The notes beneath the pieces are model-generated. The model did no database searches, was not told the origin of the DNA, and saw nothing but the letters and a program-made list of their open reading frames with translations. From Lingula anatina (taxonomy: Eukaryota > Brachiopoda > Lingulata > Lingulida > Lingulidae), in assembly GCF_001039355.2 (NCBI RefSeq), contig NW_019775550.1, forward strand, positions 64,545 through 128,544: DNA of 64,000 nt, read 5' to 3'. Both the position numbers and the translations under genes were made by a program. Positions 35,331 to 45,938 of this stretch are shown here, piece after piece (position 1 is the first letter of the stretch; every line of letters starts with the position of its first letter).

Positions 35331-35620
35331 GCCCACGCACTAACAGAAAGTGGCGATCTCATCTGAAACCACGGACGTTGACAGGTTGTTATGGTCATGT
35401 GTCTGTGACAGCACTATAGCCAGCTGTTCTCAACTTGGGTCTCGTGACACGGGTGGTGTAGAAAACGAACAGTCCGGACAAGTTATTGAAATTTGCGAAA
35501 ACACTATTTCGTGGATTGATGCCAAACTATGGATTTGATTGGCTGGCGGCGCATCCGTTGCGAGAACTGCTCGAATAGAACTTCTTGCACGACAGGGGGC
35601 GTAGCAGACCTCTCTGTCTG

Positions 35621-35628
35621 TATATAAA
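35621..35628 (+). promoter_or_regulatory. TATA box of secreted EF-hand gene 1
   Basis: TATATAAA lies about 100 nt before the ATG at 35723, leaving about 70 nt of leader. The paralogues have weaker AT-rich versions at the same place (TATTAAAG, TTATATTAG and TTATGTAAG on the minus strand). Confidence 0.65.
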
Positions 35629-35722
35629 CAGGGTGTGGCTCACAGTGCAGCATTTGTACCAGTCTTCGTGCAGACCTTCCGTCTTGCTCCGGTCTACCAG
35701 CTGAGAAGCACACGCCAGTACG

Positions 35723-37097
35723 ATGTTCAGCTTCAAGCCGTTTCTCCTGCTGTTGGCTTTGTGGTCTTGCCTGTTGTTAACGGACGCAAAACGCCGAAAA
35801 CAAACGCTCACGAAGAAGACTCCAAAGTTTGGAACACTGTCCGAAAGGGTCCTTAGGAGAGAGTTTCAAGACTTTCTCAGTAAGAAACTGCTCGCTCTAA
35901 CAGCGGTAAGTCACATGTTCAAAAACGATTAGCTGGCGGTGTTGCCGACTAATTCAATATCGACAAAACATTGTTGGATTGATTTGTCATTTGCATATTC
36001 TACCGAACCTTGTCACCTCTACCCTGTGAGATGTAGTTGCATGGAGTTTTGGACGGCACATTTAATAGACGGTTATGTTACCATTTTGGCATGGCCAAGA
36101 AAGCATGAAGTCAAATGATTAACCAAGCTGACTGCTTTCGGCCTGTGGTCGTGATTCGCGAAAAGTTGTCTTCACAGTTGGTTGAAGCTTCAATTCTGTT
36201 TGAATACGTTTAGGTCACAGATAAAAAAAACCCGTCAACTGCTGTCTTAGTTGTGAGAATAAATCTTTACGTTTTGCTGCTGGTAGCACAATAGTTGTTA
36301 TTCACCTGAGTGTTGAAGGTATCGATGATAAGAACAATATAAGAGTATGTATCACTCGTAATTCTTGACATGTGTCACTTTATTTAGTTCTCCGGTGATG
36401 CACTTTCATTTTTCCAGAGATAAGTCGAATTTTCAAGAAAAATTACTGGACCTTAGCAAGTTGCTCGTTGTGGCAATTTCAAAGCTCATCTGGTATTTTA
36501 GAGTAATCATAATCTGTGACTACTCTTACTTTTTAAAACCTGTCCTTTTTATGGAATTAATTCTATTTTTCATCATACCAGGGGCCATCAGCTATATATG
36601 CTACGAAACTACGGCGATTCGCCCGCCTCTTCGACCTAAACGGGGACGGCATAGTGAGCAAAGCGGAAGTCGTTGGGGAGACGGTGCAGGAAGCAAACAG
36701 CGCATTAGACAAGGAAACGGCTGCCGAAGTTGCCGACACTGTAACCGAGGCATGGAAAGCCGTGTTCGCGGTGCCCGAGGAAGGACTGCGGATTGACTCT
36801 GATGATCTCGTAAAGAGAGCCGGCAAACTATGTACCAGTGAGGACAGGAAGAGGGAACTCAGGATCTGGGCGAGAAGCGTCTTTGAAGAGTCCGACTCGG
36901 ACCGCAGCAGTAAGCTTAGTTCAGCAGAGTACCGGCTGACTTTTGGCATGTTCCACGTTCCCCCGACTGGCCTCAAGGTGTCTTTCACCGGAGCTGATGC
37001 AAACAAGAACGGCAAAGTGGAAAAGGTTGAATTTGTCAATGCAGTTTTAGACTATTTCTGCAACAAGTCAAAAGATTCTCCATTCTTCGGCCCGTAG
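35723..37097 (+). CDS. secreted EF-hand protein 1 (sarcoplasmic calcium-binding protein-like)
   Basis: Exons 35723-35905 (61 codons) and 36582-37097 (171 codons plus TAG) join in phase 0, giving 232 residues. Residues 1-22 (MFSFKPFLLLLALWSCLLL plus TDA) are a clear signal peptide. EF-hand loops: residues 79-90 (DLNGDGIVSKAE), 166-177 (DSDRSSKLSSAE) and 200-211 (DANKNGKVEKVE), each with a usable Asp/Asn/Ser pattern and Glu at position 12. The second of four expected EF-hands, around residues 110-140, lacks loop ligands. RIWARSVFE before loop 3 and the FGP C-terminus fit the sarcoplasmic calcium-binding protein and photoprotein superfamily. The predicted role is extracellular calcium binding. 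An AATAAA at 37110 overlaps the expected short 3' UTR. It is the only plus-strand member of the cluster. Confidence 0.88.
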
Positions 37098-38547
37098 GTA
37101 AAATGAAATAATAAAATCGGACTTGACCTGCTTCTGCGCTTTAGAAATTTCAACAGGCAGAGATCAGATTCGTTTTTACAACATGGATATGGACTTTTTT
37201 ACCGATGATATACGTTAGTGTTTTGCCTACTACTACAGTTACTAGTAATAAGAAACTACTTGTTAATGACATGTTTACTTGTTCAGTAAATCGCCTATAC
37301 GTTAAAAAAATCCCTCAGTAATAAAATCTATCTAGCAGATTTGTCACTTTGTTGTTCTCTTGTAACATTGAACCCCCCCTTCCCCAGTCAAATAAATTGA
37401 ATTAAATTAATCAAGGTCCAGGTGAGCAACTGTGTAATGGAAACTGATTAATTAAGATTAATATTCTCTACGTGGATATGGGCTCTTTTTATCGATGATA
37501 TTTCTTAGTTATAAGAAACTACTTGTTCATGCAGTTCTTACAAAACAAAACGCGTGTTTACCATCATATAACAGCTTAGAAACAATGCACAACATAGGTA
37601 AAATACCGGCATTCTATCGTTAATTCATCCATTTGAATTAAATGTTTTATTTGCGGTTGTTTTACATCATATATCTCCCTAGGCTCCATCCACAACATGG
37701 TGAGTCATTTTTACCAAAAATTATCAATTTTGTATCTACAACAAGGAACACTGTCATAATCCAGGTCTGTGGGGGTTCAACTAAGGCTGCATGGATGAGT
37801 AACCAACCGACAACCAGCAATGCCCGCCAGCGGCCGCTTCATCCCTGACTTATTTTTTATTTAAAACATGCGAAGGAGACAAAGGCGGGAGACCGGATTT
37901 ATTTTTAAATAAATGAAAAATAAGTAAAATAGCTCGAGGCCACAGTTTAAAAGGTAACCTTTTTAGAACCGCGCAATAGACAAGAGCATACAAGACAGCA
38001 CTGGAACATTTGTGTACTGGACAGCAGTCCACTAATAAACATTATGAAAAGACATTATGAGAGAATAAAAAACAAGTAAATGGAAAATGGATAAAAGGGG
38101 ATCTCGGTGCATTTACGTATTAATAATATACACAGTCACAATTTCAAAAGTCAAGTTTAGATAGGCGATTTTCTGGCCTGCGGTCGTACAATTAAAGTTA
38201 ATCTTAATACTCTAACATTTTGAAAACTGAGGGCAACTTCTACACAGTAACTTAAATTCTTTTATATGAAAGATCGGGTTAAACAGGTACATATAACAAA
38301 ATAAAAAAAAAAACATTTTTGAGACATTTATTTAAAGGTAATTTTTTTACGAAAGTAGACCATTTTGGTGTGTTACTTGAAATTACCGTTAAATGTTCCA
38401 TTGAGAACTATTAGAAAGTAGTTGTTTCTACCGTCTTGAAGCAAGTTATTCAGTCTTACGTATACCATCAGTTAAATTGGTTCTATAGCCATGAACTGTA
38501 TAGATTTTTCTCTGTAAAATATCTGATATGGAAGAGGCAGTTGAGAC
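37098..38547. other. intergenic region between convergent EF-hand genes 1 and 2
   Basis: The 3' UTR of gene 1 (AATAAA at 37110) and of gene 2 (minus-strand AATAAA at 38332-38327) face each other. The rest is AT-rich with no supported exon; a short TTGATTAATTAAGATTAA-type palindromic stretch is seen near 37446. Confidence 0.6.
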
Positions 38548-39895
38548 CTATTGCCCGAACAATGGGGAATCCTGCGATTTATTGCAAAAATAATCTACAA
38601 CTGCATCCACAAGTTCAACCTTTTCGACTGAGCCATTATTGTTTCTATCCGCGGCGACAAAGGATGCCTCGAGACCAGCCGGGGGAACACGGAGCATCTC
38701 AAATGAGAGCCTGTGCTCGGGTCGACTAAGTTCGGCGTTGTGGTTAGTGTCGGCCTCTTCAAAGACGTTTCTTGCCCATATTCTGAGTTCCCTCTTCCTG
38801 TCTTCATTGCCACACACCATGTCGGCTGTCTTCACAATATCATCGGAACTGATCGTTAGTCCATTTTCAGGCATGCCGAACAGGGCCTTCCATGCCTCAG
38901 CTACAGTGTCGGCGACTTCGGCAGCCGTTTCTGTGTCTAGCGAATTCTGTGCTTCCTCTACTGTCTTTCCAACGATTTCGTCTTTGGTCACTACGCCGTT
39001 GCCGTCAAGGTCGAAGTGGCGGGCAAATCGACGTAGTTTCATAGCCCATACGTCAGATGGCGCCTGGTATGATAAAATGTGAATTAAATTGATAATACAA
39101 CGGGCTAAAAAAGTGGCTGAAATGAACCATTTAAAAAGATAATGACTCGTTTTCCTGCCATTCTCTGGTCATTTCTGAACTGAAATTACCAAAATGAGCA
39201 TTTTTATAAAGCAGAGTAACTAGCGGTGTTAAGAATTCCGAATGGTATTTCCATTGCACTTGTCACCGATCTCTTCAAATTTTAGATTTTTAACAACTGC
39301 CAAAAACCAAAAGATCAAAGCAAAAGTCTAAAAGGATTTTTCACATCTATAAGATGTCTTCCAGTACGTGAATGTTTAACAATCGTCTAAGTGATTTGTA
39401 GAAAATCACGACTACAAGCCCAAACCTGTCAGCCGGAATAATTCAGTGACTCGATGCGACGCTCGTCAAGGACACTAAACTGTAAAATTTTCCTCTACCA
39501 ACTAATGCGCCAATTCTAACATTGGACAAATAACGTTTTATTCGTCCAAGGTCTAATAGATCAAACAACAGATGACTTCAATCACCAGGATTTAGCCAAT
39601 TATAGGGGGACGTATTTAGAAACACGGTGTACACAAGGCAACATTTAACTAACGAAACTATATTGATTTGGTCTGTTGAACGCTGAATAGAACTGTTGAA
39701 GTGTTGGACGCTGTTAACCCTATGACTTACCATTCGTTGGCCAAACAGCTTCTCGTCGAGAAGATCTTTAAATTCTCTCGTAAGGATATCGTCATACAGA
39801 GAGCCAAGCTCTCGAGTCAGCCTCGGTTTTGCCTCCGTAAAGAACAGGCAGGTGCCCAAAGCCAACAGGAGAAGAAACGGCTTGAAGCTGGCCAT
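38548..39895 (-). CDS. secreted EF-hand protein 2 (sarcoplasmic calcium-binding protein-like)
   Basis: Minus-strand exons 39895-39731 (55 codons) and 39063-38548 (171 codons plus TAG) join in phase 0, giving 226 residues. The first exon encodes the signal peptide MASFKPFLLLLALGTCLFF(TEA) and is six codons shorter than in the paralogues. Loops are DLDGNGVVTKDE, DTNHNAELSRPE and DRNNNGSVEKVE, the third with Ala at position 6 in place of Gly. The second EF-hand is degenerate as in the other copies. The protein ends LFGQ where the others end FGP. It converges with gene 1 and is followed upstream by the tandem genes 3 and 4. The acceptor CATACCAG is conserved with gene 4. Confidence 0.88.
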
Positions 39896-41625
39896 CTTTC
39901 TGGGTCGGTTTACTGGTAACTGCTTGGTTTACCCGCTATGTGGTGGAAAGGAACAAATTGGAACGTCTGCACACAAGGGTAGACGAGACCAAATGTTGCG
40001 GTGTGAAAGATGGAAGATCACTTTAATACCCATCGATGTCATGCTAGAAAAATATTTTTGAAAGATGAAAATTAGAGATGTCTCTTACTTGTCTTCGATG
40101 TAATTACCCACGTTGCCCCCAAGCAAATGCAAGTCCCACTTCTATTGTCCCACTTATTTTTAGTGCTATATTTTTGACAATCCTTAAAAATTAACGCACG
40201 AACTGCCACCCACAAATGTGAGGGTCGTGCAGTTGGAGCCAGTTATTATTTTCATAGGTATATATTACTATTTTCACAATTGAAATTCATGAGTGCCCTC
40301 CTGCTGTTATTTTACTGTTGAAAATCTAAGATAATCATCATGTTTTCACAGTTGTGTCACACGTGTAACACATACATTAAGTCAGCTGCTGAGTGTTCCA
40401 GTGGAACAATGTGTCTGCGGATAGGAGACATGCGAGGTAAGGGGTAGTGATCCATACACTAAAGGCGCATTCCCAACAAAACTATCGATCTACGTTAATC
40501 GAAACAATTCTGCAGGGACTCGTTGAGGAGGTGATCAACTGTCATGCATGTGCATTTCGTTTTTGGGTGCTACCGAAAGCGCACGAAAGTTAATCAACCC
40601 CTAGCTGCCCAAGGGAGGCGTGCCATTCAGTTAATCTGATTGCATTCAGCGAGAGTCCCGGCAGGGTTGGATTCGTCTACGTAGAACGTTAGATTTATTG
40701 AGAATGCGCCCTTTAATATTTGAAGAAGCAGTCGAATGTCACGAGTTATAAAATATCCCAAGGCAGATAACAAGCAGTGGACCTTCATCTCCCGAACAAA
40801 CCAAGGAGAAACACATGGAGTGACACCTCAGCTTTGGATTTAAAGTAGTTAGAGAGAAATTAAATATTTTGTAGAAAATTTACTCGCCAAAAAATAATAT
40901 TCCATATTAAGTGGTAACCCTGTATATCTGTTATAACTCCTTGAACAAACTAAACGTTTCAGCAAGTTTCCCCTCGTCACCAAGGAAAACAAACTCATCT
41001 TTTTACAACTCATCTTTTTAAAAAATATTTAGAGGTGACTGTAATGAAAAAAGCAACCAAGAGGTCTTGAAGCTGAAACCATTTGTTCCGTGATGGTAGC
41101 CTACCCTCTACCTTTGCCGCAGTTATTATTGTGGACAAAAATGACTGTCTATTTATCTATAGACATAGCTGTGAATATCTGTGGAAAATCAATCTGTCGC
41201 CCTGGTAGAGGGTAATGGTATCCAAGCTTTTTATTATTTCCAAACTTCCTATGAAAACTGAGATGCAGCTGCTATTACACAATGAATCCGGGCTATAAGG
41301 CTTTGACTTGTTTTAATTGACGGTGTTAACATAGAAATAGAACAGAAAACATTTTAGAATAATTTTATTAAGATATTTTGCTCAACCTGTTGGCGACTTG
41401 TTGTACTAAATTTGAATTATAGGTTCTTGTAAGAACTTCTTAGAAATAAGTCTTTTTTGTCCTTGCAGTGATAGTTGGGCTATATAGTCTTCCTGAACAT
41501 ATACGGTAAGATCACACTTAAATGTCATGTTGTGGAAGTTAATTGGATATATATTTTACCTTATAATCTCTCATGTTGAAGAGACAGGTAAGGCCTGATT
41601 TTATTTTATTTTTTATATTTTTTAC
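39896..41625. other. upstream region of EF-hand gene 2 and 3' region of gene 3
   Basis: 39905-40030 is a leader and promoter block shared with genes 3 and 4, with TATTAAAG on the minus strand. 40250-40420 holds a diverged version of the upstream block seen at 43554 and 47916, including CACGTGTAACAC. A foldback element occupies 40464-40711. The gene 3 polyadenylation signal is on the minus strand at 41369-41364. No other exon is supported. Confidence 0.6.
40464..40711. mobile_element. foldback element family 'CATTCCCAAT', copy C
   Basis: Begins GGCGCATTCCCAACAAAACT and ends GATTTATTGAGAATGCGCCC. TCTGCAGGGACTCG on one arm pairs with GAGAGTCCCGGCAGGGTT on the other. Non-coding; it lies between EF-hand genes 2 and 3. 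Confidence 0.85.
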
Positions 41626-43286
41626 CTACGGCCCAAACAATGCAGAATCCTGTAATTTATTACAGAAATACCCTACAATTGCATTGACAAATTCGATCTT
41701 TGCGAGTTCGCCATTGTTGTTGAAGTCAGCTCCATGGAAGGATGCTGCAATAGCGGCCTGGGGAACATGAAAGAAAATCTTAAACATGAACTCGTGTTCC
41801 GCTGCACTGAGCTTACAGTCGTGGTTCGTGTCGACCACTTGGAAGACGCTTCGTGCCCACATTCTTAGCTTCCTCTTCCTGAGATCACTGCTGCAATGTC
41901 CTGCCCCCAACACATCATCAGAATTGACGTCAATTCCGTCGTCCGGCATAGCGAACACTGTGCTCCATGCCTCGGCCACAACGTCGGCGACTTCTGCGGC
42001 CATTACCCCGTCAAGGGCGTCTCCCGCTTCCTCTACGGTCTTTTGAACGACTTCGTCTTTGGTCACAACGCCGTCCCCGTCAAGGTCGAAAAGGCGGCCG
42101 AATCGACGCAGTTTTCTAACCCATACCGCTGGTGGAGCCAGGTATGATAGAAAATTTTAATTCATATAAATTGAGATTTATATGATATTTAAATTATAAT
42201 AAAATTTAAATTTTAATTCATATAAATTAAAATTTATATGATAAATAAACAAGTTTAAAAAGTGGCTGAAAGCAACAACTAGCAAAAAAATAAAAATAAA
42301 AACAAAAAATAACGTGTTTGTCAGATAATTTCTGAAATAGGATAGCCGTAAGGAACATTTCATTATGGTCTAGCGATTTTTTGTCAATGACAATTTATTT
42401 CATTTTCTTCAGCCTCATTCTTTGAAAAACACCACAGGAGTATAAGTACATCCAGGAAAACGAAATGTCCAAGAAGTACATCATCCAAGTAGTCAATAAA
42501 GTGATATATTGTCATGAATTTAGAGTGTTAAAAATTTTCATTTTGCAATTATCACCGATACTTAGTACATGTATGTCCAGATGACCATAACAACTTGGGC
42601 TAACTGCACTACCACCAAAAAGTACTAAGCCTTATAATTATTTATCACGTCTTAAACTCCGAGTTGAAAAATTTCAACAACTATCTAATTGATTTAAATT
42701 TAATGCATGCATTTAAGCTGTGAACAACTCGGAGGGAACCACGTCCATAATGGCAAGGAACTTGATGCCAGGCTTGACCAAGAAGCTACATAAGCAGGAG
42801 ACGCAACACTTAAGGGTGGTGCCCGTTTGCCGCTCTCTGATTGGTCGGAATGTATAGAGTGCTGAGTACAATGGGAGGCAAGGAGTGTAAGATAGGTCTT
42901 AAAAATGATCCCTTAATAATGATCTTTATGATCCTGTTGATCGCGACCTAAGCCTTCAAAACGACGCAGTAGAGGCAACCAGAAGTGACTAATAAAGACG
43001 AGGCAACATCAAACTCCAGAAACTGAAAAACAAAAATCCTTGACCACATAGAATCAGTTGGAAATAAGGTTGAGGGATAAACGCTACGAACCATGTGACT
43101 TACCGCTCTTAGTTCCAATAGCTTCTCGTTGAGAACGTCTTGAAATTCTCTGCTTAGGACATCTTCATACAGAGTTTCCAACTCTCGAGACGGCTGCGCA
43201 AGCGTGGGTCTTTTGCGTAATGCGTCCGCTAACAACAAGCAAGTGCTCAAAGCCAACAGGAGGAGAAACGGCTTAAAGCTGGCCAT
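41626..43286 (-). CDS. secreted EF-hand protein 3, with altered splice acceptor
   Basis: Minus-strand exon 1 is 43286-43104 (61 codons, phase-0 donor GTAAGTCA) with the signal peptide MASFKPFLLLLALSTCLLLA. Exon 2, by alignment with the paralogues, is 42138-41626 (170 codons plus TAG). Loops are DLDGDGVVTKDE, DTNHDCKLSAAE and DFNNNGELAKIE, and the end is LFGP. The conserved acceptor CATACCAG reads CATACCTG here, so the AG is gone. The nearest downstream AGs (in CCACCAG and GTTAG) would shift the frame from the phase-0 donor. The gene may be a recent pseudogene, may use another intron end, or may hold a base error; the reading frame itself is intact. Confidence 0.75.
42159..42243. repeat. 30-bp direct duplication beside the gene 3 acceptor
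   Basis: TTTAATTCATATAAATTGAGA and TTTTAATTCATATAAATTAAA, each continuing to TTTATATGATA, occur about 55 nt apart in the gene 3 intron, within 20 nt of the altered acceptor. Confidence 0.75.
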
Positions 43287-43553
43287 CGTTTGGGTTTGGT
43301 GTACTGGTATGTGGTGGATTTTAACGTTAAGTGGTGAACAGGATCAAGCCGAAACGCCCGCGTACAAGGGTAGACGTGAAGGATGGAAGTTTTCTTACAT
43401 AAGCACTGATGTCATACTTTGAGGAAGCAAAATTAGGGACGTCTCTTGTTTGTCATTGTTTTTGTTGCCTCCGATGCCTTAGAACAATTACTAACTTTTA
43501 TTATCTAACTCTTTTTGTATACTAGTAGTTTTCGCAACCTTAATAATATACCC

Positions 43554-43770
43554 TGATAAAGTGCCGAGCGTAATTCTGACAACTGAGTGACGTGACCACA
43601 GTTATTATTTCACAGTTATCATGCATTTTCATTGTACTTTCACCCTTTAAAAACGCGAGTGCACTTTTTCACATTTGAAAGTCTATATAGTAATCTTTGT
43701 GAGACCACAAAGCTGACACGTGTGTTACATAAATGTCGCCAGTCAGCGAACTGTTACAATGTACCAATGT
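43554..43770 (-). promoter_or_regulatory. conserved upstream block of EF-hand gene 3
   Basis: Homologous to 47916-48113 upstream of gene 4, and more weakly to 40250-40420 upstream of gene 2. Shared words include TGAGTGACGTGACCACAG, TTATCATGCATTTTCATTGT and GACACGTGTGTTA. They include a TGACGTGA motif resembling a CRE half-site and a CACGTG E-box. It was duplicated with the genes and may carry regulatory sites. Confidence 0.5.
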
Positions 43771-44307
43771 TTCAGCGGATGAGTGCGTGCGGACACAACC
43801 GCATTCAACCTTCTATATGCACTGCAATAGTTCCAGAAGCAGTTGAATCTACGTCACGAGTTGAAATGTGCCAAAACAGATCGATAACAAGCTTGAGAAC
43901 TTCATTTCCAAAAAGGTCATCTTCATTGTTCAAAAAGGTTGTCCCATCCCAATGTGCTTTTATTAACAAATGATCACCTTTTACTTGCAAAAAATGTTTC
44001 TAAACCTTTATTTATTCATTTTTAATTTTATTTCATTACATTTCTCTGTCTGTGTCTATGTTTGTGTAATTGTCATTAATTATCATTAATTGTCATTAAT
44101 ATATGTCATAATTTACTGCAAATAGTTATTTCTTCGCCAACATCTCTCGAACCTCTGTGAACGGCAAGAACGGTTCTGCCAGCACCAAGGAAAGCCTGAA
44201 GGGTAACGACATCTGCAGTGTACTCCCTTCTCCAGGCGATATTCCCCTATAACAGCTACTATGTCAACAGGTGTCGCAACAGGCAAACTCTTCGATGTAG
44301 GTGTGCT

Positions 44308-44309
44308 TT

Positions 44310-44349
<40 letters not shown>
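44308..44349. repeat. (TTTA)n microsatellite
   Basis: Ten or so uninterrupted TTTA units. Confidence 0.9.
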
Positions 44350-44914
44350 TGAATTGCAATTTACTATCTATAATCGAATTTTAAGATCGCTTAATCATAA
44401 ATATATTTTGATTCATTCATATATTCAATCATAAGAAAATGCGAGTACTATCCGGTATCTTAGGGAAAAAATTCAAATTTGCACACAAAAAGTTTTCTCC
44501 TACATGTGCCCCCACAATAATAGCTCATTTCAACTGAAATATATAATTTGTTTTATTTGACTGGTCAGACATTGTGCATTAGGGAAGATCGACAACTTGT
44601 CCATCTATCAATCATTTTGATGGGGAGGGGTTAACGATCTGAATAGGGAAAGGTATGCACATTTGAAAGATATAAAACGAGATTATGGAGCATTTTCAGA
44701 AGACCAAATGTAAAATCTATTAGATTTCTCTCAATATCCAAATTTGCATTTTTAACGCATATAGTGTCACAGTTAACGTAAACTCATCCAATGGCACGGG
44801 TATGTTTACCAATGGCCCGGTAACCATGGCAATATCATTGTCGTCCATACGGAGTTTGGTTTATACTAACAATAGAACCCAACCCTACGCGTTTGCATAA
44901 ACATCGTACCCAGG

Positions 44915-45085
44915 GGCGGATTTAGGCCGTCTTCTAGGTCTTCTGAAAGACGGTCAGATTTTCAAGTTTAAATTGTCAGTAATCTAATGTTTTCTTTTGG
45001 AAGACGGTCAAAAATGGAAGATGGATCAACAAAGATAATTTGGAAGACTGTCAGAAAATATCTCTGGATCTGCCCCTGGTACCTG
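44915..45085 (+). repeat. dispersed repeat 'GGAAGACGGTCA', copy 2
   Basis: Bounded by CCAGGGGCGGATTTAGG and CTGGATCTGCCCCTGG in inverted orientation, which suggests a small inverted-repeat element. Partner at 35050-35204. The two copies lie at the left edge and in the middle of the EF-hand cluster. Confidence 0.8.
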
Positions 45086-45938
45086 ACGGTCTTCTGGAAA
45101 AAGAACCAACACCTACTTGCTGCTCACCTAGATATAAAGATGGCAGCTAAGCGTGGTGAGACGTTTTGATTTTAAAACATTTAAAACGAGATCATCCAAG
45201 CGTTTATGGATTTCATTGCAAGGTGGCTTCATTCTACTTTGATAGCTTATACATATACTACCGTCTGATGCAGAGGAGATACAGAATGCATGCCAAAGGA
45301 TACCCCAAATCAATTCCTCCTTCAGCCAAAAAATAAAATAGCTTTAAAACTGCACCTTTATTGGGCCCATCAAGTCCGCGAAAGTTCGCCAAGTGACGTA
45401 GTAATGTATCGTTTATTAGTGCTGCGTGCTCACTAGTTAGCTTTTATCATTTAAGTGAGACTTGGGGCAAAAAACGGCGGAGGGTTATACATGTACATGT
45501 ATATAGTGCAGAAAGAAAGCAGAAAATATCTGATAAAATGTATATTTTCGGGAAACATGAAACAACGCCCTTTCTTATTTCAAACTACATGGTCGCTTTT
45601 GGTCGGGTTCATTGTCAAAGATTTGACTTTATGTGTATTGACTGGGCTGAATTAACGTACACATAAAACAGGAAAGATTTTTAGAGAAGTTTTATTGAGA
45701 TAACTTTTCTCAGCCTGTAGGTGATTTGTTGTAACACGCCACATTTCCCATTAAATTTTCTTGTACCAACTATATTTAGAAAGTAGTCTTTTTTTTTCCT
45801 TTGTAAAAACAGTCTATACAGTCTAACGTGTACTATCGGTTGAATAAGATCGAAAGGTATGTTGCGGAGAAGTTCTGGATGAATTTTTCTCTTTAAAATC
45901 TCTCATGTTGAAGATACAGGTGAGGCCTGAGTTTTAAT

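Larger units (their letters stand above)
43287..45938. other. upstream region of EF-hand gene 3 and 3' region of gene 4
   Basis: 43290-43420 is the shared leader and promoter block. 43554-43770 is an upstream block homologous to 47916-48113, with GAGTGACGTGACCACAG, CACGTGTGTTA and ACTGTTACAATGTA. A TTTA microsatellite (44308-44349) and the dispersed repeat copy 2 (44915-45085) follow. 45660-45870 matches 41340-41510, the 3' region of gene 3. No further exon is supported. Confidence 0.6.

Noticed and set aside
35136-35538. Three overlapping plus-strand frames of 62-85 residues
   Set aside because: They cover a dispersed repeat and the promoter relic of an EF-hand gene; no domain and no conservation of frame with the second repeat copy.
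36365-37039. Alternative frames over EF-hand gene 1 (plus 36365-36796 and minus 36563-37039)
   Set aside because: They are shadows of the GC-richer EF-hand exon; only the chosen frame has EF-hand loops and matches the three paralogues.
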